64,000 bases of DNA from Pseudosulfitobacter pseudonitzschiae (GTDB taxonomy: Bacteria > Pseudomonadota > Alphaproteobacteria > Rhodobacterales > Rhodobacteraceae), in contig NZ_CP022417.1 in NCBI RefSeq assembly GCF_002222635.1, positions 186,001 to 250,000 on the forward strand, given 5' to 3'. The notes under the pieces are model-generated. The model did not search any database. It saw nothing but the letters and a program-made list of their open reading frames with translations, and was not told the DNA's origin. Position 1 is the stretch's first letter. Each line of letters starts with the position of its first letter. Below are positions 50,241-59,131 of the stretch, one piece after another. Both the position numbers and the translations under genes were made by a program.

Positions 50241-52199
50241 ATGACACGAAAAACAGAACTTTCAACACATGCGGCCAAGGTAAGACCTGTTCTTCAGGCA
50301 ATTGCGCGTCTTGTTTCAACGGATCGTCGTGCGGTGATTCTCGCGACTGACAAGGCAGAGGTTCTGTTGTCCAACGCGCCTGCAACGCGGGTGGGGATGG
50401 ACGCGGAAGGGTTGGTCAAGGCATTTGACTGGCCCGCCCTGTGTGTACGGGCCCGTCGTGCCGGAAGCATTGCAGTGTCGACGAAGTTTCAGAACACCGA
50501 GCTTGAAGGCGAACTGGTTCACATGCCGCTGGGCACGGCGGATGGTTTCCTGTTGCGACTGGCCGAAACGGATCAAGAGGCCGCATTGTTGCGCAACCGC
50601 ACGCGCACCGCGACGCTGTTGCGGGTATCGCATGATCTGAGAACACCAATCCAATCACTGCTGGCAGCGACCGATGCGATATTTCAATCCGAAGAGGTCG
50701 ACGCCGCCACGGCTGATGCACGGCGCGATCAAATGCAGCGGTCTGCGCAACTGGCGCTGAACCATATTGACAATGTCATCAAGGTTATCCGGGGCGAGCT
50801 GACAACAGCCGATATCCAGTCCGACGAAGATTTTAGTCTGACCGAAGAGGTTCGCGCAACGCTGGACATGATCAAACCAATCGCTGGCGCGCGCGGTACT
50901 GCGGTGTCGCTGCATCTTGATCCGGCCGAGGACGTGCATGTGCATGGGCCGGTGCGGTTCGTGCGGGCGCTGTTGCAGAACATGTTCGACAATTCGGTTA
51001 AATATGGTGGTACGGCGGTTGATGTTCATGTCGCGTGTACACGCGAACCCTCTAATGCCCAGGTGGCGATATTGGTCGAGGTGTCCGATCTGGGTGGGGG
51101 ACTGCCCGAAGCGCAGAAGGTTCGGCTGATGCGCGCCATTGATTTGGCGGATATATCACTGGCCCGACAGACGGGTGCGGCGACGGGTCCAAAGGACGGG
51201 CGCCCGTCGGCAGGGCTGAATGTGCTTGCCCATGCTTTGGGCCAACTTGGCGGCACGTTAGAGGTTCTGGATCGAGGGGAAGACGGAAAAGCCGTTGCAG
51301 TTGGTACAGATTCCAAGGTGATTGGTACAATCCTTCGTGCCCGTTTCGATTTGGCCCCGGCTGATCAGATCGCGCCCGCGACAATCGCCCCGAAAGGCGA
51401 GACAATTGATGGACAGACACTGGCCGGAGTTGGTGTGCTTGTGGTCGAAGACAGCCCGTCCAGTCGTGACTGGTTGGTGCATTGTCTGCGCGCGGCAGGG
51501 GCAAGCGTGATTCCGGTGGAAAATGGCTTGAGAGCGCTGGAAGTTTTGCAAAATGCTGACGCGGTTCAGAAGGTTGACCTGCTGCTGACCGACATGACCT
51601 TGCCCTATATCAACGGGATCGAACTGGTGCAGCGGATCATCGGGATGCAATCGTCCGGCGCGCTGGCATGGCAGGGCAAGATGTTGGGCCTGACTGCGCA
51701 TATTGATGAAGATTTGCGCGCTGCCTGCCTCAAGCTCGGGATGGCGCAACTGCTTGAAAAGCCGATCCGAAGCGTGGACCTGTGTCGTTCGGTTCACGAG
51801 GTTGTCCGCTCGGCCGCATGTGATGTCGCGCCGGTGCCCGGTCAAAAGTCGGGGCGGGGCAGTGATTGTTCAAGCACGCAACCTTTGGCCCCCAACATGG
51901 TCAAGGAGTTGATCGAACAATTGGGTCTGGATACCGCACGCGGATTCATGCGCCGTGCCCGTTCCGAAGCAGGGGCAGTGTTTGAGGACATTCTGCAAAA
52001 TGGTGTACGCGCTGACACGGGCCGGATGATTCATGCTGCAACAGGGGCATGTGGATTGACGGGTTTAAAGCTGTTGGAGCGTACCTTGCGAGAGCTGGAG
52101 TTGTTGGCGGACGCAGCGCAGCCGATTGCGAGAAAGCAACTTGGGGATCTTGAAGTGGCTTTGGATGTAACCGGACGTGTGATTGAAGAGTTGGAATGA
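50241..52199 (+). CDS. Hybrid sensor histidine kinase (HisKA-HATPase-REC-HPt)
   Basis: 652-aa cytoplasmic-looking kinase without obvious membrane segments. N-terminal PAS-like sensor (about 1-115), H-box RVSHDLRTPIQSLL with His131, ATP lid region with N-box LLQNMFDNSVKYGG and DLGGGLPEAQ, receiver domain (VGVLVVEDSPSSRDWL; phospho-Asp in LLLTDMTLPYINGI; Lys in LLEKPIRS), and a C-terminal HPt-like domain (GRMIHAATGACGLTGLKLLE, His in the expected place). Start ATG 50241 with GGAG 7 bp upstream. It lies between the adhesin gene and a NarL-type regulator, to which it probably relays phosphate. Confidence 0.87.
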   Translation: MTRKTELSTHAAKVRPVLQAIARLVSTDRRAVILATDKAEVLLSNAPATRVGMDAEGLVKAFDWPALCVRARRAGSIAVSTKFQNTELEGELVHMPLGTADGFLLRLAETDQEAALLRNRTRTATLLRVSHDLRTPIQSLLAATDAIFQSEEVDAATADARRDQMQRSAQLALNHIDNVIKVIRGELTTADIQSDEDFSLTEEVRATLDMIKPIAGARGTAVSLHLDPAEDVHVHGPVRFVRALLQNMFDNSVKYGGTAVDVHVACTREPSNAQVAILVEVSDLGGGLPEAQKVRLMRAIDLADISLARQTGAATGPKDGRPSAGLNVLAHALGQLGGTLEVLDRGEDGKAVAVGTDSKVIGTILRARFDLAPADQIAPATIAPKGETIDGQTLAGVGVLVVEDSPSSRDWLVHCLRAAGASVIPVENGLRALEVLQNADAVQKVDLLLTDMTLPYINGIELVQRIIGMQSSGALAWQGKMLGLTAHIDEDLRAACLKLGMAQLLEKPIRSVDLCRSVHEVVRSAACDVAPVPGQKSGRGSDCSSTQPLAPNMVKELIEQLGLDTARGFMRRARSEAGAVFEDILQNGVRADTGRMIHAATGACGLTGLKLLERTLRELELLADAAQPIARKQLGDLEVALDVTGRVIEELE

Positions 52200-52374
52200 T
52201 GACTTGGATTGCTTGGCGATTGTTTCATCAACTAAGTTTAGATAAGACCAAAGAGTTGCTGCTGTGAGTATCCCTTATGGCTTCGCCAGGTTGTTAGCAT
52301 TATTTGGGAACCAGACTGGCCGAGACTGGTTACTTTAAGTGAGAAGAAAACCGAGACAGGTTGAAGTGGAACTT

Positions 52375-53013
52375 ATGAATAACTCAAAACCCGAAGTCCT
52401 GAGGGTTCTAATCGCCGACGATCACGCAATGATTTTGGAGATGTTCAAGCAATTCTTGTCTGCGCTTCCCGACTTCGAGGCACTGACAGCGCCCGACCTT
52501 GACGCCGCACTGGCCCAGATCGACAGCGCGGGCCCTTTTGATCTGGTTCTTGTCGATCTGGACATGCCCGGCATGGACGGAATTGCGGGGCTGAGTAAAG
52601 CGATTGATCGAAATGGCGGCAAGCCGGTCGGTATTCTGACCAGCAATCCGACCCCGCATGTGGTTTCGGAAACCCTGTCGATGGGGGGCGCGGGGATTGT
52701 GCTGAAAACGGAATCGCTTAAAAACCTGACAAATGAAATCCGCTTTATGGCTGCTGGTGGTCGCTATGTTCCGGTCGAGCTGATCGACCGGCAGCGGGTC
52801 AAGACCCGCGAAAACACCGGCGCCTCGCTGTCCGAACGCGAAATGACCGTTTTGGCGCTGCTGGCCGAGGGCAAGCCAAACCGCGAGATCGGAACCGATC
52901 TTGGACTGGCGGAAGCCACCGTCAAGATGCACGTCAAATCCATCTGCTCGAAACTGGGCGCCAACAACCGCACACAAGCGGTGATCGTTGCGCGCGACAA
53001 TGGCATTTTCTGA
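52375..53013 (+). CDS. NarL/FixJ-family response regulator
   Basis: 212-aa regulator. Receiver domain: IADDHAMI, phospho-Asp61 in VLVDLDMPGMDG, and a conserved Lys in GIVLKTESL. The LuxR-type helix-turn-helix at about 150-205 has SLSEREMTVLALLAEGKPNR and LAEATVKMHVKSICSKLGA. Start ATG 52375 (ATG-less alternatives upstream to 52339 are possible). A dyad AACCAG/CTGGTT (52309-52331) lies upstream. Likely output of the neighbouring hybrid kinase and the best candidate to bind the palindromic motif shared by the pilus and adhesin genes; this is inference. Confidence 0.88.
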   Translation: MNNSKPEVLRVLIADDHAMILEMFKQFLSALPDFEALTAPDLDAALAQIDSAGPFDLVLVDLDMPGMDGIAGLSKAIDRNGGKPVGILTSNPTPHVVSETLSMGGAGIVLKTESLKNLTNEIRFMAAGGRYVPVELIDRQRVKTRENTGASLSEREMTVLALLAEGKPNREIGTDLGLAEATVKMHVKSICSKLGANNRTQAVIVARDNGIF

Positions 53014-53121
53014 ACACCAGAATGTCCAGAATGGCACAGGTCACGCATGAGTTGCGTGCCTAAGTATGGGTGATGTAGGTTGAAAGCATGACGTGGCTTT
53101 TTGACATGGGACCATTGTGAA

Positions 53122-54381
53122 TTGACGAAACCGGTCATTGTTTTCGTGGGGGCCGTCTATCCAGGTCAATTCGGCGGGTTGTGTGATTATCTGCGCCAGA
53201 CAGGCATGGCTGACAGCTTTTTTCTGACAACTGCGGGCCATATGGAACGCAATCGCGCGCGGGGCTCTCATATTTTGGGGTTCAAGCCGGATGGTAAGAT
53301 CGTCGGTGATCAAAGCTATTACTATTCGGCCAAGGTCGAGCGTTCGGCGCGCATCTCGCGGGGTGTGCTTACAGCATTGCAGACCTTTCAGAAGCGCCGA
53401 AAAATTGATGTTGTGGTGGCCCATTCGCTTTGGGGCGCGCCGCATTTTTTGTACGATGAAGTTGACGCTGCGATTGTCAGCTACATAGAATTCCCCAGTT
53501 TCCGTGCGCATGGTTGGGATCCGGCCTATCCGCCGGATTTGTCGCAAAGGATGACCGATCGCAACGCCGAGATGCTGAATTTCCATCAGGCGCTGTGCAG
53601 CGATCTGGTGATCTGCCCAAGCCGCCATGCCAAACAGATGTTTCCCAAGGCGCTGCAATCCAACATCGAAGTTCAGTTGGAAGGGTTCGATTTTTCCGCG
53701 ATGCCAGAGCCGGAGGTCGCACCATCCGTGCGTGCGTTCACCATCGGGTTTGCATCGCGTGATTTGTCGTCAGCCAAGGGGTTCGAAACCTTCATGCGGG
53801 TTGTCGACAAGCTGGTGGGGCAGGGCATTGATGCCAAATTTGTCGCCTTTGGTGGTGCCGGTGTGCCAACCTATGGTTATGAGGATCAAGCCGTTCAACG
53901 GGCCCATGATGGCAAGGTTGCGAACTTTCGTGACCACCTGATGTTGAAATATCCTCGCGCGGCCGAAGTCGTCGAATTCCCGGGCAAGCTGCCCTATGAC
54001 GAATTTGCCAGACGGGTCGCTGAAGTCGACCTGTTTCACTATCCGTTGCAATACGGTGTCGCAAATTGGGGGCTGGTCGAGATTCTGGGACGGGGCGGGT
54101 GCGTACTTGCGCCCGACCGTGGCTATGCTGCGGAGCTGATTCAGAATGACATCAACGGACAACTGCTGTCCGATGATGATGACGCGTGGATAGCGGCAAC
54201 ACTGGAACTGCGGAATGATCCGGCCCGTCGTTTGCGCTATGGTCAGGCCGCCCGCGCAATGACGCGCCGCCAATACGATCTGTCAACGGTCGCGCCGCGC
54301 TATATGGGTTTGTTCAAACAGGCGATGATCAACCGCGCGGCGCGGACAAAGGGCAGCCCCCGCGAGGGGGATGTGCCCTAG
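53122..54381 (+). CDS. Glycosyltransferase (family 4-like, GT-B fold)
   Basis: About 419 aa. N-terminal Gly-rich acceptor region FVGAVYPGQFGGLCDYLRQT; the C-terminal nucleotide-sugar region includes FPGKLPYDEFARRVAEVDLF and NWGLVEILGRGGCVLAPDRG, which corresponds to the E-x7-E region of GT4 enzymes in degenerate form. The start is uncertain: TTG 53122 directly precedes the first conserved strand, TTG 53101 is also in frame, and neither has a strong ribosome site. The stop TAG shares bases with the stop of the convergent Omp85 gene. Possible jobs are exopolysaccharide synthesis or glycosylation of surface proteins. Confidence 0.72.
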   Translation: MTKPVIVFVGAVYPGQFGGLCDYLRQTGMADSFFLTTAGHMERNRARGSHILGFKPDGKIVGDQSYYYSAKVERSARISRGVLTALQTFQKRRKIDVVVAHSLWGAPHFLYDEVDAAIVSYIEFPSFRAHGWDPAYPPDLSQRMTDRNAEMLNFHQALCSDLVICPSRHAKQMFPKALQSNIEVQLEGFDFSAMPEPEVAPSVRAFTIGFASRDLSSAKGFETFMRVVDKLVGQGIDAKFVAFGGAGVPTYGYEDQAVQRAHDGKVANFRDHLMLKYPRAAEVVEFPGKLPYDEFARRVAEVDLFHYPLQYGVANWGLVEILGRGGCVLAPDRGYAAELIQNDINGQLLSDDDDAWIAATLELRNDPARRLRYGQAARAMTRRQYDLSTVAPRYMGLFKQAMINRAARTKGSPREGDVP

Positions 54382-55760
54382 AAACGGGTGCTGAGGCTTA
54401 AACCGAAAACCTGACGTTCATCCCCCGGCTGGTGTTCGATCGGTGTCGCCACATAAAGCGAGACGGGTGTTTTACCCACATCGAACACCACCGATAGGCC
54501 AAGGCTGCTGCGCCGCTGCCAGCTGTCGTCAATGGTGCCGCCAAGGGTATCATCCAGCCCCCAGCTTGCGCCCGTATCCAGAAAGATGCCCGCGTGGAAC
54601 GGCGTGCGATACACTTCGCCAAAGTCACGCTGCAATTCGATAGAGGCCTTGACGAAAGTATTGCCGCCCAGTGCGTCTGTGCCATCACGGGGGCCGATGC
54701 CGCGCGGGGCGAACCCTCTGAACGTGTCAGCGCCGGGGTAGAAACGGTCGATTGCGCGGGTGGCATTGCCGCTGGTTCCGCTGACGGCTCCGGCATCAAA
54801 GCCGAACAGCAACCGCATGTTGCTGGCCAATGGAAACTGCATCTGCGTCTCGAGACGGGTGTCGCTGAGCGGGTCATCAGAGCCTATGTTCCAAAAATAC
54901 TGATCAAGGCTGATGCGATAGCCGAACTGGTCCCAGTTTTCCTTGCCATCCTCGGCGGGTGCGATCTGTTCATGGCGCAGGCCCAGTCGCACGTAAGGTG
55001 CCGAAATTCCGTCAGTCTGTTCGAGCACCAACAAAGCACTGGCGGCGGGATCCAGATCATAAAGCCGGTGATCGCGGTAGCCGATCCCTGCCTCGAAGCG
55101 TGTTGATGGCGACAGTGCCCATCCAAGGTATGTTTCGGCACGAAGCGATTCGTGCGTATAGCTGCGGTCGTCATAGTCGTCGCGCCCGCCTGCCAGTTCA
55201 AAGCCCAGATCAAAATCGGTTTCAAATGCCTCGGTTCGAAAGAGGTTCAGGCTGTAGCGCTGCACTTCGGCACCGAATTCAAGATTGACCGCACCATAGG
55301 TCCGATCAAACAAGTTGTAGCGTTCGTAAGACAGGCTGCCGGTGACGCCATCCTGAGACACATAGGCCAGCGTTGCATCAATGCGTCCGGGGCGGGTGTC
55401 CAGCTCTTGCACATCAATGACCAGCGTGTCGCCTTCGCGAAACAGGGACACCGTTTCGAACACGCCGGTGGACATAAGGCAGTCTTCGATCGCGCGCAGT
55501 TCAAGGTCGATATATTCGATCCCCGCTTCGGCGCCACAGGTCATTTGGATGTCTTGTTCGGGGATGAATTGTGCGCCGCGCACTTCGATTGCGTTGACCA
55601 TCTGTGACAGGGCGGGCGTGCCAGCGGCCAGTGCGATTCCACAGGCCGCAGGTATCAAAAGGGGCTTGGCTCGATCAAAGGCGCCGTGGCAGGCGGCGCC
55701 CAGTCGGTGTGGCAGTCTGGGCAAGGGGCAGTCTCTTTCTTGTTCAGTGCGTCGCTGCAT
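54378..55760 (-). CDS. Omp85-family outer-membrane protein with short POTRA region
   Basis: 460-aa protein. After a long, basic N-terminus and a signal-like segment (AKPLLIPAACGIALAAGTPA) there is a single POTRA-like module (VNAIEVRGAQFIPEQDIQMT to FETVSLFREGDTLVIDVQEL). A 16-strand-type barrel follows, with the Omp85 loop motif in ADTFRGFAPRGIGPRD (VRGF-type) and a C-terminal Phe. This is shorter than BamA or TamA and more like TpsB-type exporters. The start is uncertain because no ribosome site precedes ATG 55760. It follows the HlyD gene by 37 bp, so it is co-transcribed with the type I secretion genes. Role in display of the repeat proteins is a guess. Confidence 0.78.
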   Translation of the reverse strand: MQRRTEQERDCPLPRLPHRLGAACHGAFDRAKPLLIPAACGIALAAGTPALSQMVNAIEVRGAQFIPEQDIQMTCGAEAGIEYIDLELRAIEDCLMSTGVFETVSLFREGDTLVIDVQELDTRPGRIDATLAYVSQDGVTGSLSYERYNLFDRTYGAVNLEFGAEVQRYSLNLFRTEAFETDFDLGFELAGGRDDYDDRSYTHESLRAETYLGWALSPSTRFEAGIGYRDHRLYDLDPAASALLVLEQTDGISAPYVRLGLRHEQIAPAEDGKENWDQFGYRISLDQYFWNIGSDDPLSDTRLETQMQFPLASNMRLLFGFDAGAVSGTSGNATRAIDRFYPGADTFRGFAPRGIGPRDGTDALGGNTFVKASIELQRDFGEVYRTPFHAGIFLDTGASWGLDDTLGGTIDDSWQRRSSLGLSVVFDVGKTPVSLYVATPIEHQPGDERQVFGLSLSTRF

Positions 55761-55797
55761 CGGGGGCAGGCCAGCAGCGGCCCTGAACCCCGAACAG

Positions 55798-56970
55798 CTA
55801 TTGTAGTCTAGCTTTGAGAAGGGGGCGAGTCAGATAGCTGAGTACAGACCGTTTTCCGCTTTCGATGTCGACTTGGGCGATCATGCCGGGGCGGATGGCA
55901 AACTGTTCGCCTTGGCGTTCCAGATAGCTGCGCTCGGTTTTCACCATGACGCGGTAGAAATCCTGCGGACCTTGGGGCGTGTCCTCTTCCACGGTGTCTT
56001 CCGAAATCTGGATGACAGTGCCGCGCAGATCGCCGTAGGTGGAGAAATCATAAGCGGTGATCTTGACGCTGGCGGGCATACCGGGGGCGATAAATGCCAC
56101 ATCGCGCGGCTGCACCTTGGTTTCGATGATCAGTTGGTCGTCGGTGGGCGTGATTTCCATAATCGGCTCACCCGGCTGCACAACGCCACCAAGTGTGGTG
56201 ATGTCGATATTGTTCACGCGGCCCGATACAGGTGACCGGATTTCGGTGCGCTGAAACTCGTCTTGCTTCTGAATCAGATCTTGTTGGATCATCAGCAGTT
56301 TGGCCCGCCGTTGCGCCAGATCTTTATAGGAATCCTGAACATAGACGTTTCGGGTTTCGCTGATTTTGCCATCGATTTCGGCTTTTTTCTGTTCAAGCTG
56401 CAACAGGTTGATACGGCTGACCGACCCGCTTGCAGTCAGTGGGCGCGTGATGTCGATCTGTTCCTGAATTGCGGTCTGTTCCGCTTCCAAAGCGGACAGC
56501 GATGCCTCAAGCTTGGTGCGGCGCGCGTTGAACAGGCGCAGTTCGGTGACCTCGGCGGGGTTTGGATCGGCCCCAAAATCCAGTTCGGGCTTTTCCAGCA
56601 CTTCGGCCTGAAGGCGTGCAACCTCTGCCGTCAGGGCGATGATTTCCGATTGCGCGGACAAAAAGGCGGATTGTGACCGCGTGGGGTCAAGCCGGGCAAG
56701 TATCTGGCCTTCTTCTACGATGTCGCCTTCGCTGACTTCCAGTTGCGACAGAATACCGCCCTCAAGGCTTTGGATGGTTTGCATCCGCCGCAAAGGGATC
56801 ACGCGCCCGTCGCCCCGTGTGATTTCGTTGATCTGCGCCAGCGCGGCCCAAGTCACGGCGACGATAAGTGTCACGACGATGGTCTGAATGGTCAGCCTTG
56901 CCACCTTCAGAGTTTGCCTGCGGTAGCTGCCATCCATATGGCTGGATGTCATGGCATCCGCGCTGCTCAT
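55798..56970 (-). CDS. Type I secretion membrane-fusion protein (HlyD family)
   Basis: 390-aa adaptor. One N-terminal membrane segment (IQTIVVTLIVAVTWAALAQI), then the lipoyl/biotinyl half-motif MQTIQSLEGGILSQLEVSEG, long coiled coils (about 95-240), and the second half-motif with SPVSGRVNNIDITTLGGVVQ. The C-terminus has the HlyD-type GMIAQVDIESGKRSVLSYL. Bridges the ABC transporter to the TolC-like pore. Overlaps the ABC gene stop/start by 4 bp. Confidence 0.92.
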   Translation of the reverse strand: MSSADAMTSSHMDGSYRRQTLKVARLTIQTIVVTLIVAVTWAALAQINEITRGDGRVIPLRRMQTIQSLEGGILSQLEVSEGDIVEEGQILARLDPTRSQSAFLSAQSEIIALTAEVARLQAEVLEKPELDFGADPNPAEVTELRLFNARRTKLEASLSALEAEQTAIQEQIDITRPLTASGSVSRINLLQLEQKKAEIDGKISETRNVYVQDSYKDLAQRRAKLLMIQQDLIQKQDEFQRTEIRSPVSGRVNNIDITTLGGVVQPGEPIMEITPTDDQLIIETKVQPRDVAFIAPGMPASVKITAYDFSTYGDLRGTVIQISEDTVEEDTPQGPQDFYRVMVKTERSYLERQGEQFAIRPGMIAQVDIESGKRSVLSYLTRPLLKARLQ

Positions 56971-59102
56971 GTAACTGCTTTCACCGGACGGTTCTTGACC
57001 GAATTGGCGCGCGCCGAATTGAGGATTTGCAGTAGGTCGCCATCACGCGCGACGCGACCATCCTTTAGAACGATGGCGCGTTCGGTCAGCGCCAGCAGTT
57101 CGCGCTTGTGGGTCGAGATGACCGTGGTGCGACCGTCAAGCCAGTCTTTCATGTGGCTGATGACCTTGCTTTCCGTGATGTGGTCAAAGGCCGCTGTCGG
57201 TTCGTCCAGTAAAACCACCTTGGGGTCTTGCAGCAAAACCCGCGCCAAGCCGATCGACTGGCGTTGACCGCCCGAAACATTGGCGTTGCCCTGCAATTGC
57301 AGATCAAGACCGCGCACGTGTCTGCGCACGAAGGTGCCGAGTCCGACGGCGTCCAGCGCCTCTAGCAATTCCTCATCGCTATGCAGCCCGTGATCCAGCA
57401 AAAGATTGTCGCGCAATGTTCCCTGAAACAGGGCAACGCTTTGCGGCAAATAGCCGATCTGGCGGCGTCGGTCGATTGGGTCGATCTGGGACAATGAAAG
57501 ACTGTCGACCAGTACGCTGCCTGATTGCGGGTCCGTCAGTCCGGCCATCAACCGCAGCAGGGTGGATTTGCCCGCACCATTACCGCCCAGCAATGCAATG
57601 CGTTCGCCCGCTTCGATGGTAAGTTCGGGGATTGAGATGATGGGGGGCGCTTCGGGGTCGTGGCGAAACACCACATCATCGAGTTTGTAGCCGCCTGCGA
57701 TGGAAGGCGCGCGCACAAAATGCCGGTCGCTGGGGCGTTCGACGGGCAGAGCCATGATTTCGTCCAACCCTTCCATCGCCGCGCGCACCTGCTGCCACCG
57801 CGCAAGTAATCCTGCAACCTGACCCATCGGGGACATGGTGCGGCTTGACAACAGCGTGCAGGCAATCAGGCTGCCAACGGTCAGTTCGCCCGCGCTGATC
57901 AGATAGACACCCGCGATGATCACACCGGCATAGGCCAGCTTTTGAATCGTGCTGACCAACTGGGTCATGACGTTGGTGATGCTGCGCGTTTTGATTGCGG
58001 TGGTGGCCATAGTTGCCGACAGTTGTGCATGGGCCCGTTGAAGCCGTCCTTCGGCGCGCGATGCCTTGACCGTTTCAAGGTTCGAGATGGTTTCCAGAAG
58101 CAGCCCGTTCAGCGCCGCTGCCTCGCGTGTGTTTTCGCGAGAGGCGCGCGCCAGTTTCTTTTGCATCAAGATACCGGGCAGGATCGTCGCGATGACGCCC
58201 GCCAGCACCACAAATGCGATAGGGCCACCAATAAACCAGATCACACCCACAAAGATCAGAACAAAGGGCAAGTCGCAGATTGCAGTCACCGTGCCAGAGG
58301 TGAAAAATTCGCGCACTGTTGCGAAATCGCGCACTTGATTGGCAAACACACCCGTCGAAGCCGGTTGGTGTTTCAGCCGCATGTTCGCCACCTTGTCGAA
58401 CAGTTGCGCCGACAACCGCAAGTCAAGGTCGCGACCAGACACGTCGACCAACGTTGCACGCATCAACCGCAGGGCCAGTTCTAGAAGAATGGCAATGCCG
58501 ACCCCGCTGGCGAGAATCCAGAGCGTGTCGAAGGCGTTGCTTGGCACGACGCGGTCATAAACCTGCATCGAAAAAATCGCGGTGGCGACAGCCAGTGTGT
58601 TGGCGGCAAACGACGCCAAGATGACGTCACGGTAAATAACCCAGTTGCCAAGCACCGGACCAAGGATCCAGTGGCGCCTGTCTTTGCTTTTCGCGTCCAG
58701 CCTGTCAGAGACGATGTCAATCGGCTTGGACACGAGAATGCGCCCGTCGTGCAGCGTTTCCAGTTCTTCCAGCGACCAAAGGCTGCGCCCCCCACCAGAT
58801 TCTGGCATGATAACGCTGGCCTGAGTGCTGGTCATGCTTTCCAGAACAACGGTGCGCCCATTGTTCAGGAACAATAGCGCGGGCAGGCCGTGGTCAGGGA
58901 AGTCTTTAAGAGACTCGTGGCTGATCCGGCAGCTCATGTTGACCCGACGCAAGGCCAGCGTTGCAAGGCTTTCGCTTGTTTTGCCGCCTTCGGTTTTGGG
59001 AAGGCCGTCCATCATCTGGCTGGCCGAGGTCGCAACGCCCTGCACACGACACAGTTCGACGAGGCCTTCAATGAGCGGGTCTGAGGGTGCTGCGTCTTTC
59101 AT
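56967..59102 (-). CDS. Type I secretion ABC transporter (permease-ATPase)
   Basis: 711-aa half transporter. The N-terminal ~130 residues form a peptidase-C39-like domain without the catalytic Cys/His set, as in transporters for large adhesins and RTX proteins. Then come a six-segment membrane domain (VILASFAANTLAVATAIFSM; FVLIFVGVIWFIGGPIAFVV) and the ATPase: Walker A LLGGNGAGKSTLLRLMAG, signature NVSGGQRQSIGLARVL, Walker B KVVLLDEPTAAFD, H-switch STHKREL. Exports its substrate in one step through HlyD and TolC partners. Substrates are probably the repeat proteins of this island. Confidence 0.92.
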   Translation of the reverse strand: MKDAAPSDPLIEGLVELCRVQGVATSASQMMDGLPKTEGGKTSESLATLALRRVNMSCRISHESLKDFPDHGLPALLFLNNGRTVVLESMTSTQASVIMPESGGGRSLWSLEELETLHDGRILVSKPIDIVSDRLDAKSKDRRHWILGPVLGNWVIYRDVILASFAANTLAVATAIFSMQVYDRVVPSNAFDTLWILASGVGIAILLELALRLMRATLVDVSGRDLDLRLSAQLFDKVANMRLKHQPASTGVFANQVRDFATVREFFTSGTVTAICDLPFVLIFVGVIWFIGGPIAFVVLAGVIATILPGILMQKKLARASRENTREAAALNGLLLETISNLETVKASRAEGRLQRAHAQLSATMATTAIKTRSITNVMTQLVSTIQKLAYAGVIIAGVYLISAGELTVGSLIACTLLSSRTMSPMGQVAGLLARWQQVRAAMEGLDEIMALPVERPSDRHFVRAPSIAGGYKLDDVVFRHDPEAPPIISIPELTIEAGERIALLGGNGAGKSTLLRLMAGLTDPQSGSVLVDSLSLSQIDPIDRRRQIGYLPQSVALFQGTLRDNLLLDHGLHSDEELLEALDAVGLGTFVRRHVRGLDLQLQGNANVSGGQRQSIGLARVLLQDPKVVLLDEPTAAFDHITESKVISHMKDWLDGRTTVISTHKRELLALTERAIVLKDGRVARDGDLLQILNSARANSVKNRPVKAVT

Positions 59103-59131
59103 GCAAATTTCCAGTTTCTTGTGCAGGTCAT

